From positions 462,281 through 526,280 of the forward strand of contig CANTFL010001256.1 of assembly GCA_947650285.1 (NCBI GenBank): a stretch of 64,000 nucleotides of DNA, written 5' to 3'. The notes below the pieces were generated by a model. That model made no database searches. It was not told where the DNA came from and saw nothing but the letters and a program-made list of their open reading frames with translations. Shown one piece after another: positions 1-14,457 of this stretch (position 1 is its first letter; every line of letters starts with the position of its first letter). The DNA comes from Hyaloperonospora brassicae (Eukaryota; Oomycota; Peronosporomycetes; Peronosporales; Peronosporaceae). A program made the position numbers and the translations under genes.

Positions 1-965
1 ACCGCGTGCTGTGCGTCCTGATTGTGGTAACGGCTCTTCAGACGCTTCGATTCGTGTATAGCAAGTGCGACACGCGTGCGCCCATGTCAGTGCTGCTGAC
101 CAAAACGTCGCGGATCCTCCAGCACCACGACGTCGAGTACTGGCTGGACAAGGGCACGCTGCTTGGTGTCCATCGCGACAAAGCGCTGATACCGTGGGAG
201 TACGACGTGGATCTGGGCGTCATGAACGCCACGTGCAGTTCGATCGCAGCGCTAAAGAGCGAGTTCGAAGCTGTTGGGCTCGCGGCGTATGACCGCGAAG
301 ACGATATCCCGCACAAGGTGAAGCTCACGTACGACACGGAGAACCACGAGTTGTACTGGTCGGACTCGCGGCTGCATGATCCGTGCATCCGCGTGTATGA
401 CACGACGGACGTCAGCACGTGGGTGGACATATACTGGTACGTAGAGCTTACGCCCGAAGAAGTGGTAGCTGATCGCACAAACGTGCTGGTGCCGCCGGGC
501 TATAATGGCAGCGACAGCCTCGTGTGCTGCTCCGAGGGGCTGCAAAACCATACGGAGCACATGTGCTGTGGTGGCTGTGTGCCGAAAAGCTCGCTGTTCC
601 CACTACAGCGCAAGCGCGTGAACGTACCTGACGGCGTCGAGCCTGTCCAGGAGCAGCCAGTACCAGCGGCAGTGTCACAGTATCTGTCGATCCAGTACGG
701 TGAGGACGCACTTACAAGTCGTGAGATCAAGGTAAGACGACTGAGGTGTGGTGAAATGCATGGTGTTTCTTGACGACAGCGATGATAACACACTTGCTTG
801 GGCTTTGTACGGCAGGGATGGAAGAGCGTAGTGTGTGGTTTCTGGACACGTCCGCTGCTATTCCTGGTGCATCTCGTCCTGCTCCTGAGCTTGTCGCTCG
901 GTTTGGCAGTATGGTATCGACGCGGATGCGTTGCCACAGGCTCCACGAAGAGGAGGAAGCTCTAA
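1..965 (+). CDS. LicD/fukutin-type transferase family protein, 3' part (5'-partial, two exons)
   Basis: The reading frame enters from the left edge (codon boundary at base 3) and runs to 731. A GT-AG intron spans 732-815, and exon 2 is 816-965, ending in TAA. Near the visible start is a hydrophobic stretch (about residues 1-18 seen) that could be a signal anchor. The core contains 'DKGTLLGVHRDKALIPWEYD' followed by VDLG, which fits the LicD/fukutin-related nucleotidyltransferase-like motif (GTLLG...IPW.YD.D). In that family the acidic pair binds metal and the enzymes transfer phosphorylated sugars or phosphocholine onto glycans, usually in the Golgi. Exon 2 encodes 49 residues with a strongly hydrophobic segment (PLLFLVHLVLLLSLSLG) followed by a basic tail, so the protein probably also has a C-terminal membrane span. 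The true start lies outside the window. The family call is good; the substrate cannot be told. Confidence 0.75.
732..815 (+). other. Intron of the LicD-like gene
   Basis: GTAAGA donor and GGCAG acceptor, 84 bp, phase 0. Splicing replaces an early in-frame stop with an exon encoding a membrane-span-like C terminus, which supports the junction. Confidence 0.75.
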
Positions 966-1800
966 GACAGAGACAGATCGAGACAGCACGCCGTCACCAG
1001 GTCTAGCCATGAACATGAACGTGTACGTCTGGATTGCATCTATTGGCACGGACGTCCGACCTGTTTCCTAGCAGAGTGCTCAATCGCGTGCGCTGCACTA
1101 ACTCACCATAGTCTGCACCGCCCCCTGGCAGCCTCCAGCAAACGCACGCACGCCAAAGAGGGACAGGGACCAGCACTTGACAAAGACGCAACGCGGCGGT
1201 ATCTGAAGATCGTGTCGATGGACAAACCGCTACTTGTTCTTCTTTGGTTGCAATGAGCGGTTTCGGGCGGCCTTTCGTGGGCCGTCGTGCGTGGCTTTCG
1301 TTCGCGTGTTACAACGCACGGTCTGGTTTTCGCCGTTTTCCGTGCTTTTTCGCCATGTAGAGTACCGCAGACAACGCGTCGATGCATCGCGTTTGACAGT
1401 GTATCCGATTCTACGTTTGCCGTCGCGCGCTTGTCGCCTCCAGCGGGTCTTGCTTCTCGACTATTCTGCGCTCTCTGCTGCTGAACAGGTACCGCTTTGG
1501 GCGTGCCGTCAGATATCGCTTTTCTCAGGGTATTCGATCTCCGCATCGCCTCGGTCGCCCGATCGACCGGCGCCGCCTCTCTCTACCGCCCGCCACGACA
1601 CGACCGACAACCGACTGCAGTCATATTCCAAGTTCACTCGTCCAACACAAGTGACCGCAGACGACGTCGTCGTAGAAGTGGCCTCTCGTCCGACACGTAC
1701 ACACCCACACAACAGACGTACCACGTCCAAGAACGTAGTCAAACCCACATACCCACATACCCACACGTACCCACATACTCACACACACGCATAGGCTCTG
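966..1800. other. Intergenic region, probably the PHTF promoter and 5' leader
   Basis: No recognisable gene. Open frames here (for example 1234-1794 plus) have arginine-rich, low-information translations typical of chance frames in GC-rich DNA. The last 100 bp are rich in CACACC/CCCACATA steps (about 1696-1790). An in-frame TAG at 1792-1794 lies just before the PHTF ATG and fixes its start. Confidence 0.5.
1696..1790. repeat. CA/CCCACATA-rich simple sequence
   Basis: Imperfect tandem CCCACATA/CACAC steps just upstream of the PHTF start codon; probably a leader or promoter microsatellite. Confidence 0.6.
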
Positions 1801-4250
<2,450 letters not shown>

Positions 4251-4852
4251 GAAATGCGGAGAAGAGGGTTCGGCTTCCGACGAACGTCGTGAGCCAAGCG
4301 CGGTGCACGACGCGAAAGAAAACGAACGAGATGGACAGGCAGGTTGAACTGACGAAACAGGACGCATTATCGGATCTTGAGTATCCGCGTTGGCTGCGAT
4401 TTGCTGCTAGAGTGGCAGCACAGTTGCATCGCCGTATCGCGCGTCTTGATTCTTCTGGCCTGTCGAAGCGACAGCGCCTGAACGGTAGTACGTGGCGCAT
4501 TGTGAGGCATAGAAAACAATACATGTGCTACACACGGGTGGATTTATCCATCTCGCTGTCTGCTTTGCATCATCAGCTCTTCTTATGGCACATGTACGTA
4601 CCACGTCGATGTCTTCACATGGAACTATTCGATTACCATGACGCGCACAGGAATAGCAGCAGAGTTGTACCCACTGCCGATAGATGCAGAAGAACACACC
4701 GTACACGAGTCACGCGTGGCGCAGAGTGAAAAGTGAATTTTATGAGTTATTGCGCTTAAGTTACCTCCTACAGAGGGGACGCGAGTCTTCCGCTACAACG
4801 CGCGCGCGCGACAGAGAGGAAGGGAACCCGCTGACGGTTAAATACTATGCAT
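4251..4852. other. Intergenic region between convergent genes
   Basis: About 600 bp between the PHTF stop and the stop of the minus-strand gene. It presumably holds both 3' UTRs. I see no gene; a short alternating CG run lies near 4800-4810. Confidence 0.5.
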
Positions 4853-5797
4853 CTAGAATGGCGGGGTCGGGAACTCGCGCGACGTGCGCAGCAGCAGCGA
4901 CTCGAGCTTAGACGGCTTCGTCGGACAAATGGGTGTCCGATCGACCTCTGCGTCGGCGACGCCCATGACCTGCGGCACGTCAGCGAACGACACGCGCACG
5001 GCCGAAGAGCTCTTGTGTTCCACTGTTGGCTTCTGCAGCGTGTCGACCATTGCGTGGTCGACTTTCAAGCGCTGGTACTTGAGCGTAAAGCGCTTCATGT
5101 ACGAGTCCGCCGCGAGCAGGAACGGCAGCGCCTGTTCCGGTTTGTTCTCGTGCCAGAGCTGAGCGCCGCGGTCCCGGGCCACGGACATGGCGCGCCAGAG
5201 CACGGAGATGTCCCGACTGCTGGCGTCAAAGCCGCTCAGGAGCGGGAATTCACTGATGGCCGAGGGACTGCTGGGCGGCGACGTCACGGCCTCTTGCGCC
5301 TGAATGAGTGCCATGGTCCACATCTGCTCGGCCTCCATGTGCAGCGTCTCGTTGCGCTCGGTCTGCGCCAATAGCTGCGCCATGCGGTTGCGCGCGAGCT
5401 CGAGGAACCGCACGCACGTGTGGGGCTCGTAGACGCCCATGTCGCTCAAGATCGCCAGCTCTTTGGCAATGGCAAACAAGTTGCGCTCCATCACGACGCT
5501 GTTCATGTCCGAGGCCCACGCCTCGACGAGGATCATCTTGAGCTTGAGCTGCAGCGAGAGGCCCATGAGGCTGCGGCGCAAGAGCTCGTCGCTCTTCTTG
5601 TTGGCAGTAGACGACACGGACGACGACGTCGCTGGTGCGACTTGCGGCGTCTGCAATGCGCTGCGCACGGGACTCGACGACAGGTGCAGCGACGGCATGG
5701 CCAGGAGCTTGCTCGGGGTCACGGGCTCGACGCTGCGACGGCGTTTCTTGCTGGCGGTTGCGGTCGTCGCGTCAACACGGTGGAGCACTGTCATCAT
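4853..5797 (-). CDS. Unrecognised 314-aa protein, single exon
   Basis: Intact frame from ATG at 5797 (a second ATG follows directly) to TAG at 4853-4855. I do not recognise the family. Residues 1-70 are Ser/Thr/Pro-rich and look disordered, with a basic KKRRR cluster at 17-21 (possible nuclear signal) and several Ser/Thr-Pro sites. Residues about 70-165 and 200-260 are predicted-looking amphipathic helices (for example ELLRRSLMGLSLQLKLKMIL and ARDRGAQLWHENKPEQALPF). The second helical block (ALPFLLAADSYMKRF) is faintly reminiscent of MIT or TPR helical hairpins, but I cannot support that assignment. Codon use and GC content match the neighbouring host genes, so it is probably a real, perhaps lineage-restricted, gene. 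It converges on PHTF. Confidence 0.7.
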   Translation of the reverse strand: MMTVLHRVDATTATASKKRRRSVEPVTPSKLLAMPSLHLSSSPVRSALQTPQVAPATSSSVSSTANKKSDELLRRSLMGLSLQLKLKMILVEAWASDMNSVVMERNLFAIAKELAILSDMGVYEPHTCVRFLELARNRMAQLLAQTERNETLHMEAEQMWTMALIQAQEAVTSPPSSPSAISEFPLLSGFDASSRDISVLWRAMSVARDRGAQLWHENKPEQALPFLLAADSYMKRFTLKYQRLKVDHAMVDTLQKPTVEHKSSSAVRVSFADVPQVMGVADAEVDRTPICPTKPSKLESLLLRTSREFPTPPF

Positions 5798-8700
5798 CGT
5801 AAGTGCGTAAGTTGCGCAGTGTGTTGCAATCGGCTTTTGGGTGGCGGCGGTGCGACTGTCCTTTTGTCTGGAAAAAGGAAGTGGGTGGGGTGGGCCTCTT
5901 GTTGCTCGATGGTCTGATGATAGACTGGTGGACTGCTGGATAGTTAGTAGTCGGTCAGTCGCTGAGTCAGTCAGTCACTTTGTCACTCAGTCAGTCGGGT
6001 GGAATTGGCGATTCGATGGCTCGATCCGGTTGGGAGGCGACTGCGGGTTTTGAAAAGTGAGCGCACGGTTTGCAACGGTCTGTGGATTTTCCAGACCAGT
6101 CAGTCAGTCAGTCAGCAGGTCATTACAGACAGCCAGCGTTCGGCCGCCCGGAACGGTAACGGCCAGAGGCGGGCCACGAACGTCAGACCCGCCCTCGCGC
6201 GCTGTCACTGGTGGAGGCGAAAGAGCGGGTTCGCGCCCGCGGCGGGCTCCGGCTCCCTTGCCCGCCCCGAGCTGGCCACATGTCAGCATGGCACGCCGAC
6301 CGTGGCGCCAGCAGACGGCGCGTTTTTCGTTTCGTACGACGCGCCGATTGAGCGCCGACTGGTTCTCTGTCGACTGTCTCGAGCTTTTCCCTTGCGGCGT
6401 TATTGGCGTTTGCCTGGTACGAAAGAGAACACGAGCGAGTGGCGTTGTCGCTCAATACACGCTTTTGTGTATGCAAAAGCCGTACCTGCTTTAGACTCGA
6501 TGGATGACGGCAGGTGGCAGTTGACCCTTTGTCTTGGGGGGTCGACAAGTCGCTGGCTTCGACCGTTTGCGACTGCCCGTCGGGCCGTTTCGTTCCAGCA
6601 CATGTCCGACACGTGGATGGCTACTCGAAAGCGCAACGCATGGACGAGGAAAGTCGTCGTGGGTCTTTTTGATGGACTTGTTCGCTGCAACGCGACATCT
6701 GCCGAGTTTCTCTTCATCCTGACCTGGACATGTACGCGAAAGACATTTGCAGTCACTCTGACGGCTGCCGTCAGGACAAGACACGCCGGATGTAACTGCT
6801 CGAAACCGCTCTGATTAGGCATCTGCCGTCCGACGCGCCACAGCGTTTGCAGCGGCGCTTCTACTCGGCGTTTCGAAGGGGGAGGTAGTACTTGCTGGAA
6901 ACCGTCGCGTCCCACGAAGACGAGAGAGAAGCGGGCGAGCGAGCGAGCCGATAGACACGACGACATGGACGGCGTATCCTAGCCATTGCCTCTTTTCTAC
7001 CATGTCGACATGTTGTGGTCGCATGCTTCTCGTTTCTGCGCACGCGCTGCTATGGTGGAGCTCAGACGCAACTTGATTCAGAGAAAGGCTGTCCGCTTCC
7101 CTCGTCCGCATGGATGGGATGCCGCTAGCAAATCGTTGAACGGCTCGACCAGTTCGCTTACCTCACGAGCATAATCGTCGAACGGCCCAACCACAACCAG
7201 AGAGAGCCGACCAACGGGCGACTCAGTGCTGGCGACGCGCCCACGGGACGAGCTGAATCGACCGGATGGTGCTCGACATTTCTCACGACTTGTCATGTCT
7301 CCTTCTCGTTCCACTCGATTCATTATCAACAACACGTATCGTCAAAGATTCGGTTCCACTGCTCCGGATATGTATCAAGCCGGAACACACGCCGCCGGAG
7401 GCACAGCACAGGCTCTCGCTCGGTGCGAGCCATAGAGATGGCTACCGAGTGTCGTCGGCCGCGACATGTGCCGTCGTACCTTTTCGTAGGATGAACGCCC
7501 TTTTAATCCTTGCCGGATCTCGCGGACAATCGACGGCTCATCTGAGGGAGCCATGATGCGGTCGAGGGGATCAAGGTATTGTCACTGCCCTTTGCTCCAT
7601 AGGCCGGCCATAGCGAGGTTTTGTCCAAGGAGGCCCTTCCCGAGCCCGACGCGTCTTGCGTAGTGGTCTGGCTTCCCGACGCCCATCGAGCTTCACGATC
7701 GTTGATGGTGCGGTGTACCATGATCGTACGTACGACTTATGCTGTCGTGTGAACGCAATGGTTCTGGCTGGATTGGGTCCCTCCACAGGTGTACAGTTGA
7801 GCAGTGCAGATAGGTTCATGTCGTCCGGCCGGCAGCCACACTTGCGCATTTGCCGGTAGACGACAGAGGCAGAGCCTTCAGCTGATTTGCTCTTAAAGAT
7901 GGACATGTGCAGAGAGAAGATTGAGGTGAGCAATGCTCTCGATACCACGGCGCGTAGTTGCATTGGGTCGGTCCTTTATCAAGCCAGGAGCAGTAGAATT
8001 CAGTCAAGGGGTCTTATCTTTCGAAACGCATTTTGACGTCCACAGTTGCTGACGATGTAGACATATTTCAACTTGGAAACAGCAACACCTATCTGTTGTC
8101 TTATAGATAGAGAAGTCTTCTGGCACGACAAGCGCACTGGTTATAGGGGACTTTATCACAAACGAAGGAGTCAGAAATCGTGTTGCGGTGCAATCCTCAT
8201 GTACCAGCCCATCAACAAGCCGAAAGGATTTGAGGCTGCTTCGTCGCATACGAGTTGATGACGAGCCTCAGCGCTAGTCCGGACACCGTGAAAGGGCGAC
8301 AACCTCTGCTCTGGACCAGACCTGGTCATTTCACATATGCGACAAGCCGCTGAAACAGAGAATGGCGGAGACCGTCAACAATTGTGAGCAAGATTTGTGT
8401 TGCAACGGAGCAAACGCTAAGAAGCGAATGAAGACAACGACGCTTGAGCGAGTAGGTATACGCTGCATGCATAGTGAACAACTTACTTGCATTCGACGGC
8501 TTTGGTTGCTGCATATGTATATCGATGATGATTGAAGTATACATTTGTCGATTTGGAACGCCGGGAGGCTTGATCCCATACCGCTACCGTCAATCACCAG
8601 AGACGTGAGAGTAGTGTGGAACGTACGCGGAACGCGAGCAAACGTACTGAGACACCGATGGTCTATCGATCCGTGATGTCGCAGGACCTCCAAGTCGCAT

Positions 8701-11700
8701 GAAATCCTGATGTTAGCAGTCCTCAACGGAACTACAGTGTAGTTGAGCTCACCGATGCGTTCGCCGCAAAAGCAGGTGCACATGCGCTTGGGCAAAGTGT
8801 GAACGGACCCCATGCAAAGAGATGAAATCGTGCAAGCGGCCTACGAACCAAAGATCACGAGCAGCAACCACGCCACCAACGCAGTCACCGCATTAATATC
8901 CACACTACAAAAGTCCACGTGCAGGCTTTGACTGCCCATTCCTTCGGGCACAGTGTATCGGGTACCGCAGATACCCCCCACATTAAACACGGGGCAGTTC
9001 ACTCATATCTACTGATCGACAAAACAGTCGCTCAGAGTACCATGTCTGCTTTCACGCGTAATGCCAACGGCGTTGCGACTCGCACCTTGGAATATGAGGC
9101 CTTGTATCGCGACGCGCATCCTATCACTTGTGGACACTTGACTTGCCGCTACTGTCGAAACTGTGGCTGACAGACAAGCAAGTAAAGATCCCGTGTGTGC
9201 ACTTTAGCTTTGCTGTTTCAGTTGGCCCCGTATGAATTTGCTACAACCTGCAGTCCTCACGGCTGAAGCCACCTTTTGCTGCAGCGTAGCTACGGCAAAA
9301 TGCTGACCGCGATCAGTTCTTCGTCTGCTGAAGAATAACAAAATGCGACTCGAAACGCGATGCTAGGCTCTACGAAGCACATGCATCCACTCCTGAGACG
9401 AAAGACACGAGCATGAGATGTGGAGACACTAGTCGTCATGAAAGACTGCGACTGAGCAACGATAACAGCAATGTCGATGGCCCGAACGTATGCTTGCGAG
9501 TGCAAAGCCATACTAGATAGACTGGAAAGTATTTTCAAGCTCGCGTATGTTAAAACGCAGCCATGTCCTAACGCCACACGAGTCCGCGCAGTATACTGGA
9601 AAGACAGTGTGCGGCAAATTGTGTCGCACCGCCCGAGTTGTTGCAAGGTGTCAAAGCAGTTCAGCGATCCATTGCAGCCAAGAAACACACCTCTACTCCC
9701 GGATGTGCGCGCATCCCGAACGACGCGGCGCTGTGCATGCTAAGGAAGGGGCGCACGGTGTCAAGGCCCTGATGTCTTTCACCGTGCAGTGCGTTCAGGA
9801 CAGGGCGTGAAAAGTGCGGTAAAGCTGTGAGGAGAACATGGCGCATCACATTGCCATGTGCTGTGTAGACTAACGGTATGTGTGGGTCGCGAACGATGGA
9901 TACGAAGCGCTGTTGCAAAGACTGTAGCAAATTTCAGCGATTGCTTTCGGAGCGAGCTAAGTGGTGGAAGTGATGGGAGACCACCTGCGTCGCCGAGATC
10001 GTATCGACGTTTGCTGCGATTAAAAGTTGCGTTGACGTGCAAACAAAAGCGCCACCGAATTGAGCAGCTTTCGCTTTTGAAGCGGTCAGCCCTAGCTCAT
10101 CTACCTTCGTGGTACAAGACTCTTCGAATTTCCGATGTTGTAAAGCCTGTCGTAGGGGTACAGAACGATTGTAAAGCAAATGCGAATGTGTCAATCTCTT
10201 CACGATACGGCAAAAGCCAAATCAAGAGCTGTCTTGCTTTCCCAATGCAAAAATTACAAGGTCCAGCGTCTGCCCTTAGCCCTTGTATATCGTCACGGCG
10301 GCCAGACGTATACTACTCGCCGCTGCAGTAACTTCGTTGCGTACAGGGATGCCCAAAGACGAGATGTGCGGAAAGAGGTCAAACAGGCGTTGTTCGAAAA
10401 GCGCGCGAGATAGTCCACCTTCTTCATTGTGGAGGGTCGACGTCTCGTGGCATTTCATAATAGTCGCTTAACCATTTCATGGTCAAGCAACTATCGGTCC
10501 AATACTCACAAGAATGGGTCACACAAAGCGGTTTTTTGGCCGCGCGTGTCAGATACGTCGGTGACTACATGTACGTCTGGTCCACAACTTCGAAGGACCA
10601 GTCAGTCTTGTCCACTCATCGTCACGACCATTTGAGGTACAATGTCGGATCGAGTACACATGCCACTGATGTGTAAGCTGTTCACGTCTGATCCCCTGCG
10701 GTGTGATCGTCTTTTTTGAGATATCGACGTCTCACGTCGTGCAAGAGGCCATGAGCGCAGAGATGAGCGACAGCGGCATCCCGCGCACGTTCTTTTGTAC
10801 AAAGACCTAGATCGGGTCTATCACATACTGCTCAGAGCTTTGTCGACGGACGAGCCTTTCGCATTTGTACGCACAATTTGTGGAACAGCTAGGTCTTGTA
10901 TCGAACGTCTCGTCTAGAGAAACGCCTGCTGTGTCATTGTCAGAAGGGGCGAATCTGCGCGAAGAATTTGCTCCGCTTTGTTCACTCCAGCGATTGCACA
11001 TTCTCCTACTGCAGCGTCTTAAACACTGTTGGCGAAGCTCACATGCTTATCGTGTTTAAAAAGAGCTTTTGGCATTCCGCCCTCTTATGGTTGAACCTGT
11101 CAAACCGGTTCTGCAATGTTCGCCCCTGTTTGTTTCATTTCTAACTCACTGGTTGATGAGGGCCCTTGCGAGTGACTCGCCATGGTCAATTATGCTCAAC
11201 AACTCTCAGCATGTTGTCACGTATATATATAGTACCTTTGCCGTCGCGCAGGCGCTTTGTACTCTTAAGGCGCAAGTGCTCAGTGCTTGCAGCCTCCTGC
11301 CCTCCTCCTTCTTTGAGGCACCGAAATGGCAGTTGTGCTGTCACATCATCGCATTGTCACTGTCTTTGATGCAGCCACGAATGACCGCATATACACACTC
11401 TGTACAGTTGACGCCAGGCACGTAGGATACAATGCTCAAGCTTCTGTTGATGCAAAATGCAAAATTATAACCGCAGGCACTTACATGCGAGACAGATGAA
11501 GCACCAACCTGATGGGAGTGTCAATGTAACCTGCTATACAGTCATAGCTCACGACAACGTGCAGTACGTCTATGTTGCAACCTATCTCTTACACCTTGCA
11601 GATCGACACCTATACTGTCTTTGCAATGCCATCTTCGCTCTCGCGTGACTTCCAGTGTTTTTCTCAGTCCACTACTGTAATTATTGCTCACCAGTCAAAA

Positions 11701-11838
11701 TAACCCATTTTTACAACCGCAGCAGCAGTAGCTCGCCATCATTTCCTCGTGTCCGTCGCTTGCCCCCCAAACATAATATCCACTCAATATATTACATCTC
11801 ACAGCCGATTTGTTCCAGCCAGGACATCCATAGCGACC
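5798..11838. other. Long gene-poor region, possibly with decayed coding remnants
   Basis: Six kilobases with no gene I can support. Open frames up to 271 codons occur on both strands (5999-6814 plus, 6400-6966 minus, 7571-7963 minus, 9858-10331 plus), but none shows a family motif or sustained protein-like composition. Stretches around 7570-8250 on the minus strand read slightly protein-like in pieces of changing frame, consistent with an old pseudogene, but I cannot name it. The first 300 bp probably hold the promoter of the minus-strand gene ending at 5797. Confidence 0.4.
5944..6118. repeat. CAGT/GTCA simple-repeat patches
   Basis: Two patches of tandem CAGT tetranucleotides, about 5950-5998 and 6096-6118, separated by unique sequence. 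Confidence 0.7.
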
Positions 11839-12541
11839 ATGCGCGTAGCTGCTGCCCGCGCCGTCGCTCGCTCGCGTCTGTCCCCGCCGCTGCGCACGCC
11901 TCCACTGCTGACGACCGTGACACGTCCGCAGCTTCTGTGGCGTCTCTCTCCGTGCGCCACGCATCTGCCGCTCCTGTCGCTATGCGCCGCCAGTGGCTCT
12001 GTCCGCACCAAAACCAGTGAGCGCGCGTTGCGGCGCAAGAACTTGCGCAAGATGAAGAGCCAGAAGGGCGGCGAAGTGCCGATGCTGAAGGATACGCTGC
12101 GCAAGCTGTACCTGCGCACGCACCCGGACCTGTTTGGACGGTACCCGGAGCAGCAGCGCGCGAACGAGGAGTCGTACAAGGAGCTGCTGGGCATTTTGGA
12201 TGCGATTGAGAAGCACAATGAGTTCCCTCCTGCCAAGACGTTGGTGCTGCGGTTCTTTCTGAAGACGCCAGTCGAGGGCGAGTTCAAGGAAGTGGACCTG
12301 CAGCTGCGCACGACTGGCGGTGCTTGCAACACACTCGTGGAGGAGGCTTTGGGTCGGTTTTTCGGCGAGTGTGGTCTCCCACAGGCATTTCAGTGGGGAG
12401 AAGGCAGCTGGGGCAAGGCTGTGGGCAAGACTGTGGTCGAGAACTCGAATCTGGGCTTCGACAAGGAGGAAGAAGCGCGTGAGAAGGCGAGCAAGGAGGC
12501 GGAGGAGGCGAAGCGTGAGGATGCAGGTGAGCAGCCGGAAC
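11814..12541 (+). repeat. Left arm of a 728-bp near-identical inverted duplication
   Basis: This block runs from 25 bp before the ATG to codon 235 of the plus-strand DUF4460 gene. It matches 15571 down to 14844 on the opposite strand with no length change. I see five substitutions, all within about 60 bp (roughly 11932-11990). Outside the block both flanks diverge abruptly. Confidence 0.9.
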
Positions 12542-12912
12542 CGGCGTTGGATCTGGATGATCGTAGCGTTACGATGGAGGATGCATCCATTGAAAAGGTG
12601 CTGAGCGAACTCAACGAGGTGTTTGAGATAATTGCTGCAGTGCCGCTGTTGGATGAGAAAGAGTACGGTGAGCTACGAGATCATTTTGAAAAGGGCGAGG
12701 GTCTTGATGAGATCGATGAACGTGGCTACACGATTAAGGCAGGCACGCACAAGATTTGGAACGGCGAGCGCAATCTCGATACAATAGTTGCCGGTGTCGA
12801 CACGGATTCAGCTTTGATTCTACAGCGGATCCTGTTGCACACGCTTAACATTGACGTGAAAGTGCGCGAGATGCTTGCGAATGGTCGCAAAGACGCTGGC
12901 GATGACGAGTAG
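11839..12912 (+). CDS. DUF4460/TCAIM-like mitochondrial protein, copy A
   Basis: ATG at 11839 to TAG at 12910-12912, 357 aa, no intron. The frame is open further upstream but without a better ATG, and the ATG used is shared with copy B. The first 50 residues are Arg/Ala/Ser-rich without acidic residues, a good mitochondrial targeting sequence. Residues about 82-130 (LRKLYLRTHPDLFGRYPEQQ...) form the DUF4460 domain of TCAIM-type proteins, including an HPD triplet (95-97) reminiscent of J-domains. An acidic/Lys-rich coil follows (about 210-235). The C-terminal part (236-357) differs from copy B, with a shared pattern such as WNGERNLDTIVAG. Molecular function of the family is poorly known. The partner gene is the inverted copy at 14458-15546. 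Confidence 0.8.
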   Translation: MRVAAARAVARSRLSPPLRTPPLLTTVTRPQLLWRLSPCATHLPLLSLCAASGSVRTKTSERALRRKNLRKMKSQKGGEVPMLKDTLRKLYLRTHPDLFGRYPEQQRANEESYKELLGILDAIEKHNEFPPAKTLVLRFFLKTPVEGEFKEVDLQLRTTGGACNTLVEEALGRFFGECGLPQAFQWGEGSWGKAVGKTVVENSNLGFDKEEEAREKASKEAEEAKREDAGEQPEPALDLDDRSVTMEDASIEKVLSELNEVFEIIAAVPLLDEKEYGELRDHFEKGEGLDEIDERGYTIKAGTHKIWNGERNLDTIVAGVDTDSALILQRILLHTLNIDVKVREMLANGRKDAGDDE

Positions 12913-14457
12913 GAACCAGAAGCGAGCAGTAGATAGGGCATCTAGATTGTACGTCACACGCGGTGGGTTTCATGCCGCAAGTTCTTTTTGTGCTCGACGC
13001 ACTCACATGTATGAGTCTGCTCAGCACGGCATACAGATTGATTCATCCGGGGTTAGTCCGCCCTGTAAGTGGAACAACACGTTTGCAATCTCACGACTAC
13101 GATTTGTGCCACTGGATATCATAAGCTGGAGGAACCCGTATCGATTGAAAGCTTGAGGTGGCTCTGGTAGCACGATGCAACCGACATGGACGCCAGCGAA
13201 TATGTAAAATATTGTTGCGTAAAGACCTTAGGGACCTGTAAGTCCACATGGCCTGAACCCTCGTGCAAATGACTCGTCTTGAGCCGCACTTCGGTACTGG
13301 CGTAGATGTTGCCAATCTCTACGAGACTTCACATTGCTGATGAGGTAAACCTTGGCGCTCTCACGTACTGCCTGATCTTCACGACAAACATGTTGCAAGA
13401 CTCGAAATGTGAACCCTGTTGCGCTTGCGTGCAGCCCCTTCCGCAATGTTTAGCTTTCGCAACCCATCTTGCTCGAACAAACTGAACGTGAGACTGCATG
13501 TGGCGAACACATGACATGTCAATAGGGTTGCGGGCTTATCGGCATTCAAGACCCAGCAGGTGAAAATGTGAAAGCATTACGCCAAGACTAGACAGCGACT
13601 GAGCTGCCAACACTATTGAACATGACCAAAATGTCCGATGCGCCAAGTTGTTTGCCTGTCATGACGGGAGGTCTGCACGAGAATAATGCGACGAGATGAC
13701 AGTCACGTGCCATGCATCCTAGATACTATCTAGATCGTACATTGCTGTGCAGACCACGATTTCTATCTGGAATACTCGAAAAACATCAGCGGAGTGATGA
13801 AATGTGAGTACTGTGACTTCCACTGGAATGTGCCGAGGGCGGTCACGTTCATCGATGTAGGGTACCAAGGTTCAGCTTGACGAATTGTCTTCTCCAATTT
13901 GCGTCCATCGATGGAAACATGCGCGGTCTGTGCATGCATCCGGATAGTCGTAGGCTTCACATGTAACTTCTGCTTCAGCGCGACTGCAGCTTTCAGCTGC
14001 TTGAACTTTAGCTGCAGTGCTTTTGTGACGTGGCATGCAATGCAACGAGCTTCGTTCAGGAACATGCGCGTGCTGATGAGCCATAAACTGTCAAGGCGGT
14101 CCCGCGCATGATCGGCGCCTGACTGTTTGGCTTTTGTAGAAACAGCGCATCTTGCCGCCAAACAACAATGTAGACCTTTGGGTGGCACTAATGAGTTCTT
14201 GACAACTTTTGCGTGGACCCTCACACTTCTTTCTGAGCAGAACTAAGTCGGGTGACAATGCGTCACGCTGGCAAGTATGTCTTGACAAAAACTCTACGAC
14301 CTTTGCAGCCGTGCATAGTACAGTAGCATATATATTAGAATGAAAACCTTAAAAACAGCACTCAGAGAATCACCATAAGCTCAAGATGTCTACCCTTGTA
14401 ACCCAACATTGTTCAAGAGGTACATGCATCAAGCTATCAACTTGCTAAACTTCGTAC
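12913..14457. other. Spacer between the inverted DUF4460 genes
   Basis: 1.5 kb holding both 3' ends. One open frame of 153 codons (13763-14224 minus) has fairly balanced composition but no motif I recognise; it may be a decayed gene or chance. Nothing else seen. Confidence 0.4.

Noticed and set aside
1234..1794. 186-codon plus-strand frame upstream of PHTF
   Set aside because: No ATG start, low-complexity Thr/His/Pro end from the CA-rich repeat, no motif; better explained as leader and promoter.
5999..6814. 271-codon plus-strand frame as a gene
   Set aside because: Begins without ATG, overlaps CAGT repeats, and the translation is Arg/Ser-rich without any motif; overlapping minus frames are equally open, which is typical of chance in GC-rich DNA.
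7566..8250. Minus-strand remnant of a START-domain-like gene
   Set aside because: Pieces in changing frames resemble oomycete START/FYVE proteins only vaguely; the likeness is too weak to annotate without a profile search.
13763..14224. 153-codon minus-strand frame in the DUF4460 spacer
   Set aside because: Composition is fairly balanced but I recognise no domain, and no splice partners or start context support it; left as unexplained.
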